Below, in pieces: positions 7,295 to 15,412 of a stretch of 53,890 nucleotides of DNA. The stretch lies in contig NZ_JTHN01000031.1 of the NCBI RefSeq assembly GCF_001399685.1, forward strand, positions 1-53,890, written 5' to 3'. A program made the position numbers and the translations under genes. How positions within the stretch are numbered: position 1 is the stretch's first letter; the number at the start of each line of letters is the position of its first letter. Below the pieces are notes generated by a model, which saw only the letters and a list, made by a program, of their open reading frames with translations, made no database searches and had not been told where the DNA came from. The DNA is from Paenibacillus sp. A3. GTDB lineage: Bacteria > Bacillota > Bacilli > Paenibacillales > NBRC-103111.

Positions 7295-8959
7295 ATGAAA
7301 CAGAATAGCACAAGTCGCAACAAGCGATTTTTTGCAATAAAAACCGTTTTAATCTTTTTATGCGTCCTGCTAGTGTTCGTTACCGGCTGCTCGGGCGGAG
7401 ACAAAGGCGGTACAAGCCAGACGGCTGAGGGAAGCGGAAACGCCGGGACGCCGGGCGATAAGCAAGTGGTCGTCGCCGTCGCTTCCGATCCGGGGATCGA
7501 TCAGCTCGATGCCGGGACTTACAAAGGCTCGATTCAGGTGCATCCGATGATCTACGATTCCTTGGTCGAATACGGCGAGAAAGGTGAAATTTTGCCTTCA
7601 TTAGCCGAATCGTGGACGATATCGCCCGACGGCAAGGAGTATACGTTCAAGCTGCGCAAAGACGTCAAATTTTCCGACGGCACCGAATTTAACGCGGCTG
7701 CGGTCAAGTTTTCGTTCGAGCGTTGGTCCAAGGACCCGGCCAATTCCTCCATCAATGTGGCGAATGCGCTGCAGGAAATTACGGCCATTGATGCCCACAC
7801 GGTCAAGATGACATTTAGCCAGGCGTTTTATCCGTTTCTGACCGAGCTGACGTATGCCAGACCGGTGCGCATCCTTGCTCCTTCGGCCGTTGAGCCGTCA
7901 GGCGACGTCAAAGGTAAGTTCGTCAAGCCCGTCGGCACCGGCGCGTGGAAGGTCGAAAGCTACACGAAGGACCAGCAGGCCGTGCTGGTACGAAATCCCA
8001 ACTACTGGGGGAAAGCGCCGCTGCTGAACAAAATCGTGCTGAAGGTCGTCACCGATCCGCAATCGCGCCTGCTGGCGCTGCAAAACGGCTCGGTCGACAT
8101 TTCCGGCGGACAGATTGGCAAAATTGCGCCGGAAAGTATTCCGGTCGCCCAAAAATCCGATTCGTTAACCGTACAGTCCGCCCCCGGTTCGAATTCGTAT
8201 TTTGTCGTCTTTAACGGCTCCAATCCGTTCCTGCAGGATGTGAACGTCCGCAAGGCGATCAATCTGGCTGTCAATAAAAAAAGCATTGTCGACAAGCTGA
8301 TGGGCGGTATGGGCAAGGAAGCGCAAGGCCTGTTCCCGGCTACGGTGCCTTATGTGACCGCAGAGAATATCCGATGGTACGGTTATGAGCCGGAGCAGGC
8401 GAAGCAATTGCTTAAAGAAGCGGGCTTTGCGGATACGAACGGCGATGGCATCGTCGAGAAAAACGGCAAGCGGCTCGAATTGAATTTTGTGCTGCAGCAA
8501 ACCGAGTTCCCGGAATGGAAATCGATCGCCGAATTTGTCCAGTCCCAGCTTAAGGATATCGGCATTACCGTTAACCTGAAAGTGCTGGAGTCGAATGCCT
8601 ATTACGATGCGTTGTGGAAGAACAAGCAGTACGATATGCTCATTTACCGCACGTATGCGGATTCCCAGAACCCACACTTTTTCCTGTTGTCGTTGTTCCA
8701 TCGGACGGGGAATGCTCCGGCCGTCGCTTGGGCAGATCCGCAATTGGAAACTTTGATCGACGAAGCGATGGGAGCGACGGATGCCAAAGCAAGACAAGAT
8801 AAGTATGATGCGCTATTCGGCTGGATGTTCCAGCAAGCGATGGTTCTGCCGGTTTATTACCCGGATGACATTTTTGTCGTTAGCAACAGGGTCAAAGGCT
8901 TTAAGCTTGGGCAGACCGCTTACTTGCCGGTCGTTTGGAATGAGCTGGATGTCAAGTAA
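7295..8959 (+). CDS. Solute-binding lipoprotein of family 5 (NikA/CntA/DppA-like)
   Basis: Extracellular receptor of the importer, 554 residues, the normal length for SBP family 5. A basic N-terminus, a hydrophobic stretch and the lipobox VTGC predict cleavage and lipid anchoring at Cys32. The mature part shows family 5 landmarks: LAESWTISPDGKEYTFKLR, DVKFSDGTEFNAAAVKFSFE, VGTGAWKVESY and RNPNYWG. These wordings are close to the NikA branch, but the family also binds peptides and opine metallophores, so the ligand is inferred only from context. The gene is 11 bases after the second ATPase and 32 bases before the first methyltransferase. Binding protein after the ATPases is unusual compared with nikABCDE order. 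Confidence 0.92.
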   Translation: MKQNSTSRNKRFFAIKTVLIFLCVLLVFVTGCSGGDKGGTSQTAEGSGNAGTPGDKQVVVAVASDPGIDQLDAGTYKGSIQVHPMIYDSLVEYGEKGEILPSLAESWTISPDGKEYTFKLRKDVKFSDGTEFNAAAVKFSFERWSKDPANSSINVANALQEITAIDAHTVKMTFSQAFYPFLTELTYARPVRILAPSAVEPSGDVKGKFVKPVGTGAWKVESYTKDQQAVLVRNPNYWGKAPLLNKIVLKVVTDPQSRLLALQNGSVDISGGQIGKIAPESIPVAQKSDSLTVQSAPGSNSYFVVFNGSNPFLQDVNVRKAINLAVNKKSIVDKLMGGMGKEAQGLFPATVPYVTAENIRWYGYEPEQAKQLLKEAGFADTNGDGIVEKNGKRLELNFVLQQTEFPEWKSIAEFVQSQLKDIGITVNLKVLESNAYYDALWKNKQYDMLIYRTYADSQNPHFFLLSLFHRTGNAPAVAWADPQLETLIDEAMGATDAKARQDKYDALFGWMFQQAMVLPVYYPDDIFVVSNRVKGFKLGQTAYLPVVWNELDVK

Positions 8960-8991
8960 CCATAAAAAATCGATAAACCAGGAGAGAGGCT

Positions 8992-9773
8992 ATGTTGAAA
9001 GATATTTCCAAGTACTGGACGTCCAGCTCTGACAGCTACGACAAAGCAGTCAAGGCGCAATTCCGCAGCCGACGGACCGTATCCATGTGGACATCGCTGT
9101 TGAATGAAGGATTGGGCGGCAGGAAGGGGCAAGCCGTCCTGGATATGGGAACCGGACCCGGATTTTTTTCGATCCTGTTGTCCAGAATGGGCCATCGCGT
9201 TACGGCTGTCGACGCCTCGCAGGGGATGATCGAAACGGCATCGCGCAATTTCAAGGCGGCCGGCGTTGACGTGAAGCCTATTTGGGCGACGCGGCCCGTC
9301 TCCATGCCGAAAAGGACAACACCTTCGATGCGGTCGTATGCCGCGATGTCGTCTGGACGCTGCCCGACCCGTACGGGGCCTTTGCGGAATGGCACCGCGT
9401 CTTAAATCCGGGCGGCACGCTAATCATATTCGACGGCAACTATTTGTATCGGGAGAAGCCGGGGAAACCGGCGCCCTTCAACAAGCTGTGGTACGCCTTC
9501 GGATGGACGCTTATCCTCTTTACAGAGCTGAGAGTGAGAAGCCGGTCCGATCAGGATAAGGAGCTGCTGGGCAAACTGCCGTTCGTTCATGTCCTGCGCC
9601 CGGAGGCGGATCAAGAGGTTTTGCAGCAAGCCGGATTTCGTATTCAGGAAATTCGCCGTAACTTTACGTCCGGCTACAAAATGACGATGCAGCATTTGAA
9701 ATACGGCTATCAAAGCGACAGACGTTTTATGATCATAGCAAAGAAGGAGCAACGGGATGACCATTCAAAATGA
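8992..9773 (+). pseudogene. Class I SAM-dependent methyltransferase with a -1 frameshift
   Basis: A methyltransferase of about 260 residues split over two frames. Bases 8992-9281 encode the N-terminal part with the SAM site VLDMGTGPGFF and the acidic loop VDASQGM. The frame must then slip by one base near 9280-9284 to continue with GDAARLHAEKDNTFDAVVC, WTLPDPYG and LNPGG, ending at 9773. The joined product is collinear with the intact paralogue that follows, so a single-base deletion (or a sequencing error) is the simplest reading. It follows the binding-protein gene by 32 bases and overlaps the next methyltransferase by 17. If the frameshift is real, only the paralogue remains active. The methyl acceptor is unknown. 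Confidence 0.8.
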
Positions 9774-10506
9774 AGTAGAAACGTATTGGAACGGCGAAGC
9801 GCAGCTGTATAGCGACAGCATCCGAAAGGAGCTGAGCGGTTTTGAAAAGCAGGCCTGGCTTGATTTGATTCTTGAATACGCTCCGCCGAAGGAGCGGCTC
9901 GATGTGCTGGATATCGGCTGCGGGCCCGGTTTTTTCACGATTATTTTGTCGCAGGCCGGCCAACACGTTCTGGGAATCGACTGCACGGAAAATATGCTGA
10001 CATGCGCGCGCCGCAATGCCGAGCAGGCAGGGGTGAAGCCGCAGTTCCGCAAAATGGACTCGCACAAGCTGGAGCTGGAACCCGATAGCTTGGACTTGAT
10101 CGTGTGCCGCAACCTGACATGGACGCTGCATGCGCCTCAGGCGGCTTACGGCGAGTGGCTAAAGGTACTGCGCCCAGGCGGCCGACTGCTCGTATTCGAT
10201 GCCAACTGGAACCGTCATTTAGTTGACGACGAAATGCGGGCGAGGCGGGATGCTGATCTGCGCGAGTATGAAGCGAGAGGCTGGGGCAGTCCGCCCAGAC
10301 ATGTCGATTGGGAGGAATCTGACCGACTCAGCCTGCTGCTGCCATTAACGAGGGAATGGCGTCCCGCGTGGGACCTGCAGGCGCTGAAAGCCGAAGGCTA
10401 CAGCGATGCGTTCAGCGTGGAACATTTGTCGGAACGGGTGTTGGATGAGAAGCAGCAAGTATTAAGCCGGTCAACACCGATGTTTATGGTATGCGGGCAG
10501 AAGTAA
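9757..10506 (+). CDS. Class I SAM-dependent methyltransferase (paralogue of the preceding gene)
   Basis: An intact 249-residue methyltransferase of the UbiE/type 11 fold. Motif I is VLDIGCGPGFF, motif II is IDCTENM, followed by LDLIVCRNLTWTLHAP and LRPGGRLLVFDANW. Ribosome site AAGGAG precedes the ATG, and the start overlaps the broken paralogue by 17 bases, so it belongs to the importer operon. Both copies share the unusual WTL block after motif IV. Methyltransferases are not part of the standard Nik or Opp systems. They may modify an imported chelator, help make a metallophore, or act on something unrelated; the sequence does not decide. No clear terminator was seen after the gene, only AT-rich DNA. 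Confidence 0.88.
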   Translation: MTIQNEVETYWNGEAQLYSDSIRKELSGFEKQAWLDLILEYAPPKERLDVLDIGCGPGFFTIILSQAGQHVLGIDCTENMLTCARRNAEQAGVKPQFRKMDSHKLELEPDSLDLIVCRNLTWTLHAPQAAYGEWLKVLRPGGRLLVFDANWNRHLVDDEMRARRDADLREYEARGWGSPPRHVDWEESDRLSLLLPLTREWRPAWDLQALKAEGYSDAFSVEHLSERVLDEKQQVLSRSTPMFMVCGQK

Positions 10507-10550
10507 TCTAACTCATGTGTAATATTATATAACAAAACAAGATAAGATAG

Positions 10551-10579
10551 TTGCCGGAATAAAGTGGATTCTGTATAAT
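10551..10579 (+). promoter_or_regulatory. Sigma-A-type promoter of the GNAT gene
   Basis: TTGCCG (10551-10556), exactly 17 bases, then a consensus TATAAT (10574-10579), 33 bases before the ATG. It gives the acetyltransferase gene its own transcription start after the importer operon. Confidence 0.65.
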
Positions 10580-10611
10580 CTGAACTAGATTTCATACCGA
10601 GGGAGCAGAGA

Positions 10612-11073
10612 ATGGAGACGCTAACTATACAAGTCGTGGAGCCGAACAATGAGCATTTGATCGCATTGATTGCCAAACTGGACGATTACTTATATTCGTT
10701 GTATCCTGCGGACGAAGTGTTTGGCGTTGATTTGGAAGGAGCCACGGTTAACGAGATGGTGTTCGTCCTTGCCTATAGTAACGGTGTCGCTGCTGGCTGC
10801 GGGGCATACCGCCCTTTAGACGTACAGGCTGCCGAATTGAAACGAATTTTTGTAGATCCTTCTTCCAGAAATAAAGGAATTGCGTCAAGTATCTTGTCAT
10901 TTTTGGAGCAGGAAGCGGCGAGGGCGGGATTTACTTCCTTACTCCTGGAAACCGGGCCTATGCAGCCCGAATCGATCGCGCTGTACAAGAAATTCGGATT
11001 TATCGATATCGATCCTTTTGGAGAATATGCGGATTGCCCTAGCAGTATATGTATGGAGAAAAAGCTTTTTTGA
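10612..11073 (+). CDS. GNAT family N-acetyltransferase
   Basis: A 153-residue acetyl-CoA-dependent N-acetyltransferase. The central acetyl-CoA motif reads RIFVDPSSRNKGIASSIL, with the R/Q-x-x-G-x-A phosphate-binding loop. The C-terminal helix and strand follow as SIALYKKFGF, where the Tyr is the usual general acid. The ATG at 10612 has GGGAGC upstream and its own promoter. A hairpin terminator 33 bases after the stop makes it monocistronic. The N-terminal YLYSLYPADE segment resembles small Bacillus acetyltransferases annotated only at family level, so no substrate is proposed. Confidence 0.9.
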   Translation: METLTIQVVEPNNEHLIALIAKLDDYLYSLYPADEVFGVDLEGATVNEMVFVLAYSNGVAAGCGAYRPLDVQAAELKRIFVDPSSRNKGIASSILSFLEQEAARAGFTSLLLETGPMQPESIALYKKFGFIDIDPFGEYADCPSSICMEKKLF

Positions 11074-11105
11074 CCGACACCTAATCCATTGAGAGACTAT
11101 ACCCA

Positions 11106-11141
11106 AACGCTTGCCCTCCGTTTCGAGAGCAGGCGTTTTTT
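11106..11141 (+). terminator. Rho-independent terminator after the GNAT gene
   Basis: AACGCTTGC (11106-11114) pairs with GCAGGCGTT (11129-11137), including one T-G pair, with a T-run directly after. Confidence 0.8.
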
Positions 11142-11270
11142 GCTTGGAACTCCTGCCGTGCAACATTTTAGTCGGACGTCGCGTTTAGGAGATTGAGAAC
11201 AGTAAATATGGAGCGTTGGCTCCATGGATTGTTATCTTACATAAGGTTCATACAGGAGGTATATGACATC

Positions 11271-12332
11271 ATGAAACCATTCAAAGTACTGGGGACTGTC
11301 CTGGCTGGCTCGCTACTTGCAGCTAACGTCGTGTCCGCCGCTCCAAGCGAGCCATCTACGGTAAAACCGCTGCCGATTTCCGCTCCTGCTCCACAGGATT
11401 CCTTCGGCGGCCTTAAATTTGTTCTCGTCATTAATGGAAAAGGATTCTCTCCGGAAGAGAACCCGATATATGTAGGCGCCAAAAATCAAATTATGATACC
11501 GATTCGCGCTGCCGCCGAAGCGCTTGGCTATAAGCTGACCTGGAAGCAGGAAACGCAGTCGCTGGAAATGGTTCAAGGCAACCAATGGCTAACCCTTCAG
11601 ATCGGACAAGATCAATACGGCTTTGCCAAAATGCTCGTTCCGCTCGAGGTGGCGCCGGAGTTAACGAATGAGAAAACGTATGTTCCGTTGTCCTATTTCG
11701 AAAAGGTGATGAAGCTTCAAGTGAAGGTGGACGCAACCGGTACGATCAATATCAGTTCCAAGAAGCAAGAAGACGGTGAACAGGCGGCGAGCACAACCAA
11801 GCAAGGAACGGTTACTAGCATTACCTACCGCGATAAAGGCGGAGAGATTGGTCTTAACGGCTATGGGCACGGCGTCCGACTGAATATTTCCGACGAAACG
11901 GAAATCGTATCCGACACGAACCAGAAGCTGACGCTTGCCGATCTGCAGCTCGGCATGTTCATCGAAGCGGAGCACGGTCTGGCGATGGCCATGAGCATGC
12001 CGCCGATGACCCATGCGACAAAGATTATCGTGAAACAAAGCCCTGCCGCGCAGCAAACTTTAGGTACGGCAGGCGAGATCGAGGAGGTGAGCTCTTCGGC
12101 AGAGGGGACAACCCGTCTTACGATCAAAGGAAATAAGCTTAGCGACGGATCGCATGACACGGTAGTCCTGAATGTGGCAGGGGATACCCCTGTGATCGGA
12201 ACGAAGGATAATCAACCGGTTGCCGCAGATCAGCTTAAAAAAGGCGATAAAGTGTATGCTTTCTATGGTCCGATCTTGACCAAGAGCTTGCCGCCAATCG
12301 GCCAAGCCGTCAAAATCGTTGTAGAAAACTAA
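11271..12332 (+). CDS. Secreted protein with copper amine oxidase N-terminal-like domain
   Basis: A 353-residue exported protein. The ATG at 11271 is chosen because CAGGAGGT lies 10 bases upstream and a signal peptide follows at once (basic start, LGTVLAGSLLAANVVSA, cleavage near residue 27). Residues about 45-165 match the PF07833 domain (VLVINGKGF, IMIPIRAAAEALGY, TYVPLSYF), a cell-wall-associated fold common in Paenibacillus and unrelated to oxidase activity. The rest consists of two related beta-rich units of about 80 residues, the first ending near SMPPMTHATKIIV and the second at SLPPIGQAVKIVV. A strong terminator follows. A structural or wall-stress role is likely for such proteins, but no function can be assigned. 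Confidence 0.85.
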   Translation: MKPFKVLGTVLAGSLLAANVVSAAPSEPSTVKPLPISAPAPQDSFGGLKFVLVINGKGFSPEENPIYVGAKNQIMIPIRAAAEALGYKLTWKQETQSLEMVQGNQWLTLQIGQDQYGFAKMLVPLEVAPELTNEKTYVPLSYFEKVMKLQVKVDATGTINISSKKQEDGEQAASTTKQGTVTSITYRDKGGEIGLNGYGHGVRLNISDETEIVSDTNQKLTLADLQLGMFIEAEHGLAMAMSMPPMTHATKIIVKQSPAAQQTLGTAGEIEEVSSSAEGTTRLTIKGNKLSDGSHDTVVLNVAGDTPVIGTKDNQPVAADQLKKGDKVYAFYGPILTKSLPPIGQAVKIVVEN

Positions 12333-12356
12333 GTGGAGAAGCGATAGCGCCCGCCT

Positions 12357-12412
12357 TTGTCTTCGGGAAATGTCCGCTACTAAGCGACTTCAATCAGATT
12401 TCCCGAGGACAA
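12357..12412 (+). repeat. Inverted repeat downstream of the copper-amine-oxidase-domain gene
   Basis: TTGTCTTCGGGAAAT (12357-12371) pairs with ATTTCCCGAGGACAA (12398-12412), a 15-bp stem with one G-T pair and a 26-nt loop. No T-run follows. It lies between the stop codon and the true terminator, so it is probably an RNA-stabilising 3' structure. Confidence 0.5.
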
Positions 12413-12483
12413 CAGCGGTCGGAAGTGGATATCCCACCCCTCGTACACCTCTATTATCTCAATTGACTTTCTCAACACTCTGC

Positions 12484-12511
12484 AGGCTCCCCCTCGGGAG
12501 CCTATTTTTTT
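12484..12511 (+). terminator. Strong Rho-independent terminator
   Basis: AGGCTCCC (12484-12491) and GGGAGCCT (12496-12503) form a perfect 8-bp stem with a 4-base loop, followed by ATTTTTTT. It ends the transcript of the copper-amine-oxidase-domain gene. Confidence 0.9.
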
Positions 12512-12547
12512 GCTATCGGCCGAGGGTGATTAACGAGGGAATGCAGA

Positions 12548-12581
12548 GAAGCCGATTCTCTGCTGAGAGAGAATCGGCTTC
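12548..12581 (-). terminator. Perfect 14-bp hairpin 3' of the MFS gene
   Basis: GAAGCCGATTCTCT (12548-12561) and AGAGAATCGGCTTC (12568-12581) are perfect complements with a 6-base loop, starting 7 bases past the MFS stop on the minus strand. The U-tract is poor in that direction, so it may end or protect the mRNA. Confidence 0.6.
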
Positions 12582-12588
12582 CCGATAC

Positions 12589-13758
12589 TTAAAGCTTTTT
12601 GCTCACAAGGGCCATACTAATCGCCAATACGAGAAAATATATAGGCATGGTGAGTAACGAACCGTTGTGAAGATAGCTCATCCCGCTGGTTATTAGACTG
12701 ATCACCACGTAATATCCCAATCCGAACATGGCGCCCGCGGTACCAAGTACATCGCCGTAATTGACGAGCGCCAGACTTAGGCAGTTCGGAATAGCCATAC
12801 CGATTCCCAACAGGAGGATGAAGATCGAAGCGATCATGAACGCCAATCCTGCTGCGGAAGGGCTCACGCCATAAAGCGCAAGAACGGTGAGACCTATGGC
12901 CCCGACCATCGTGACGAGGGAGCCAAGAAAAATAATTTTTTCTGACGGGACCCGGGTTAATAGTTTTTTCGATAGCATCGCACCGATGATGGAAGACAGC
13001 GCCACGAAAATTCCCAAAAAGCCAAATACGCCGGGACTCATATGAAAAAATTCGATAAAAATGAACGGTGCCTCGGCATAGTAACTAAACAATATGCCGT
13101 TTGCCGCTCCGATGAGAAAACCAAATGCCCATACTCTTCTGTCGGAAACCAAGCGCTTGGCTACAGAAAACGTACGAATGCCGGAGCTCGTGGACACTCT
13201 TGTCTCGGGCAGAGAAACCAACGTGTACGTAAAAATGGCGGCGCTCATCCCGACAAGAGTGAAGAACACGGCTCTAAAACCGAACGCTTGATCAACCCAT
13301 CCTCCAATGAACGGCCCGATAGCCGGTGTAAAGGCAAGTGCCGCAGAGATCTGAGCAAACACGGCATGTCGCTTGGCTCCATCAATACTCTCACGAAGCA
13401 TGGTTTGAGTTACCACCGAACCGGTGCTGGCGCCAAAAGCCTGAATGAACCGGCAGACAAGCAGCCATTCCGCCGATCCGGACAGGTAACATCCCAAGCT
13501 GCCCAGGGCATAAACCAAGATTCCCCAAAGCATAGCGGGACGCCGCCCGATGGAATCCGAAAGTCTTCCCCAGCAAAAAACGCCAACGGCGAAACCGAGG
13601 AAATAAATGCTTAGTGTCAGTTGGATCGCATTGCCGGTTGTATGCAGGCTATTTGCAATATCCGGTAATGAAGGTGTATAGATCGTTTCGCTAATTTGCG
13701 GAAAACCCACAAGAATGATTAACAGCCATAATGACGGTGTTGAGATTTTTCTTTGCAC
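12589..13758 (-). CDS. MFS drug exporter of the Bcr/CflA group
   Basis: A 12-helix major facilitator of about 389 residues. It shows the Bcr/CflA wording at the N-terminus (ETIYTPSLPDIANSL), motif A between helices 2 and 3 (GRLSDSIGRRP) and the helix 4-5 region RFIQAFGASTGSVV, all typical of proton-driven export of drugs or small metabolites such as bicyclomycin, chloramphenicol or cysteine. The frame opens at TTG 13764. However, the ribosome site AGGGGG (13766-13771) is correctly spaced only for GTG 13758, which I take as the start. The gene is convergent with the preceding gene and stands alone. The substrate is not predictable. Confidence 0.9.
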   Translation of the reverse strand: MQRKISTPSLWLLIILVGFPQISETIYTPSLPDIANSLHTTGNAIQLTLSIYFLGFAVGVFCWGRLSDSIGRRPAMLWGILVYALGSLGCYLSGSAEWLLVCRFIQAFGASTGSVVTQTMLRESIDGAKRHAVFAQISAALAFTPAIGPFIGGWVDQAFGFRAVFFTLVGMSAAIFTYTLVSLPETRVSTSSGIRTFSVAKRLVSDRRVWAFGFLIGAANGILFSYYAEAPFIFIEFFHMSPGVFGFLGIFVALSSIIGAMLSKKLLTRVPSEKIIFLGSLVTMVGAIGLTVLALYGVSPSAAGLAFMIASIFILLLGIGMAIPNCLSLALVNYGDVLGTAGAMFGLGYYVVISLITSGMSYLHNGSLLTMPIYFLVLAISMALVSKKL

Positions 13759-13963
13759 AGCCAATCCCCCTATAATTCAAAAATCTCAATGAGCCGGCAA
13801 AGAAATTACGGGATCGGGGGTTTGCATTTACTCAATCTGGAAAAGGATAGCATGATTTTTCACCTTTATTCTTTTATAGGGGGGAGATCTATAGTGCATT
13901 CTAGCAGGATTTGGGGAGTCTGTCGAATGGGGATCGGCAAAAAGTTTTTCTTCTTGACCCTAA

Positions 13964-14128
13964 CTCGCAAGGGAACAAGGATATCCGCCTGTCGGGCTTT
14001 CCTATGCCGCCGGGTACGCGGTTGGCTATTATACCGTTCAGCAATTTTTGACAAACACAGGGGCTACGATTTATGAGGCAACGCGATTGACTACGGCAGA
14101 GATTATTGAGGGTAGCCGAGTGTTGTGA
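13964..14128 (+). pseudogene. C-terminal remnant of a DUF2268-type putative Zn-protease
   Basis: An open frame without a start encodes GYPPVGLSYAAGYAVGYYTV followed by a C-terminal tail with EATRLTTAEIIEG and a TGA at 14126. The G-Y-x-V-G-Y-x-x-V-Q pattern and the tail are characteristic of the C-terminus of DUF2268 proteins. A stop at 13961 and the lack of the HExxH part show that only the last 54 or so codons survive. The rest of 13765-14251 shows no convincing coding sequence. A terminator directly follows, probably the original one of the lost gene. Confidence 0.5.
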
Positions 14129-14178
14129 GTGGATTCCGCTCATTTAGCATAAATTGGAACAATATCTTAAATTTTTCT

Positions 14179-14206
14179 GCAAGTCCTTCCAAGGACTTGC
14201 TTTTTT
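14179..14206 (+). terminator. Rho-independent terminator after the DUF2268 remnant
   Basis: GCAAGTCCTT (14179-14188) and AAGGACTTGC (14191-14200) are perfect complements with a tight loop, followed by six T. Confidence 0.85.
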
Positions 14207-14251
14207 GGCCTGAACGTAGAAAATTTAAAAGGTTAGTAATGATATAAGCTC

Positions 14252-15127
14252 ATGCTGCGGAGGGATGGCAAGTTGGGGAAGCTTTTCAAAAACAACGCAG
14301 GCCAGATGCGTCTAGGATGGGATTTGTTCTTATCCTTGCTCTTGTTTGTCGGCTTGCAATTCGCGATTGTACTCGTACTATCGGTCAAATGGGGCGGCAA
14401 GCCACTCGTTTCTTCTGTTCGACCGGAGCTGATTACCCCGTTGGGGGGAATTGCGGCCACGCTTCTGATCTGGGTGATCCTGAAAAAACGAAGCTTGCGG
14501 GATCTGGGCATGCGCTTGACGTTGGCGGGAGTTCGTGAGTTGGGTTACGGCATTGTACTGGGCTTCGGTTTCATGTCGATGGTTGCAGGGATATTGGTGG
14601 CCGCCGGTGCGGTTACGCTTCGGGTCAATCCTTCCTGGAGCACGTCCGGCCTGCTCTGGAGCCTGATGATGTTTATATGGGTCGGCTTCTCGGAGGAAAT
14701 GTTTTTCCGGGGATACATCATGAAAACGATGGAAGCTTTAAAATACCGGCTGCCCTTTGCTTATATGCTGTCGGCGATGCTGTTCGCTTTGATTCATCTT
14801 GGAAATAACGACGTATCGGCCTTGGCGGTTTTCAATATTTTTCTGATCGGCCTGTTGTTTTCTTATATGTTCACGGTAACGGGCAGCTTATGGATGCCAA
14901 TCGGCTATCATATGGCTTGGAACTATGCACAGGGCAGCCTTTATGGGCTGGCCGTCAGCGGGAACGATGTGAACGGGATATTCGAGGCTTCGTTTCAAAC
15001 GCATTTAGACTGGCTGACCGGCGGAGACTTCGGGCCGGAAGCGGGGCTGCTGGATACGGGAATGAGTGTTCTCGGTTTTATTGTGCTGTATATGTGGCAT
15101 AGAAAACGGCAGCAGCGTGCGACTTGA
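14252..15127 (+). CDS. CPBP family intramembrane glutamic endopeptidase
   Basis: A multi-pass membrane protein of 291 residues with the CPBP (Abi/Rce1-like) protease motifs. EExxxR is present as SEEMFFRGY with Glu148, Glu149 and Arg153; the second motif carries His in ALIHLGNND; the last motif helix is MPIGYHMAWNYAQG. Relatives process signal peptides or prenylated peptides, or protect against self-made bacteriocins; no partner peptide gene is visible nearby. ATG 14252 has no clear ribosome site. TTG 14273 has GGAGGGA seven bases upstream and may be the real start, shortening the protein by 7 residues. It stands alone between two terminators. Confidence 0.88.
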   Translation: MLRRDGKLGKLFKNNAGQMRLGWDLFLSLLLFVGLQFAIVLVLSVKWGGKPLVSSVRPELITPLGGIAATLLIWVILKKRSLRDLGMRLTLAGVRELGYGIVLGFGFMSMVAGILVAAGAVTLRVNPSWSTSGLLWSLMMFIWVGFSEEMFFRGYIMKTMEALKYRLPFAYMLSAMLFALIHLGNNDVSALAVFNIFLIGLLFSYMFTVTGSLWMPIGYHMAWNYAQGSLYGLAVSGNDVNGIFEASFQTHLDWLTGGDFGPEAGLLDTGMSVLGFIVLYMWHRKRQQRAT

Positions 15128-15195
15128 GAGCGGGTAGAAGCTAAGGCGCGAAGTAGGCATAAGGAAATTTCAAATTCGCACATAGGGCTTTCCGA

Positions 15196-15235
15196 TGCGG
15201 CCTGCCTCCCCATGGAGGTGAGGCTGCATTTTTTT
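15196..15235 (+). terminator. Rho-independent terminator after the CPBP gene
   Basis: TGCGGCCT (15196-15203) pairs with AGGCTGCA (15221-15228) with one G-T pair; an inner stem CCTCC/GGAGG with loop CCAT extends it. A run of seven T follows. Confidence 0.85.
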
Positions 15236-15261
15236 GTTGGACAAATTGGGAAAGTAATTGA

Positions 15262-15289
15262 TTGAATTAATCCGCCAATTTGATATGAT
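15262..15289 (+). promoter_or_regulatory. Candidate promoter of the DUF4855 gene
   Basis: TTGAAT (15262-15267), 16 bases, TATGAT (15284-15289). This gives a 5' leader of about 120 bases that contains the cre-like site. Confidence 0.45.
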
Positions 15290-15371
15290 GATGAAGGATA
15301 TATCTTCCATATTCAGCTGGATATTTTAGAAGAAGGAGATGATAAAAGAAATAAAGAGCAATCGTTGTTTT

Positions 15372-15385
15372 TGTAAGCGCTTCGT
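15372..15385. promoter_or_regulatory. cre-like half-conserved site (CcpA)
   Basis: TGTAAGCGCTTCGT fits the cre consensus TGWAANCGNTNWCA over its first eleven positions but misses the last three. It sits 28 bases before the DUF4855 start, downstream of the candidate promoter, where CcpA would block elongation. Evidence is weak. Confidence 0.3.
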
Positions 15386-15412
15386 CTAACCTAAGGGAGA
15401 GTGAACTCGTAG

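Noticed and set aside
3523-8959. Calling the importer a staphylopine/bacillopaline (Cnt) system or a nickel (Nik) system
   Set aside because: No opine metallophore synthesis genes, exporter or nickel enzyme genes are present, and the subfamily of the binding protein cannot be set without a tree.
9279-9285. Programmed -1 frameshifting in the first methyltransferase gene
   Set aside because: The bases CTATTTGGG do not let the tRNAs on ATT and TGG re-pair in the -1 frame, and no downstream stimulator was evident. A mutation or read error is simpler.
12370-12657. 95-residue plus-strand open frame across the terminator region
   Set aside because: It spans the terminator at 12484-12511 and the 3' end of the MFS gene on the other strand, without a ribosome site.
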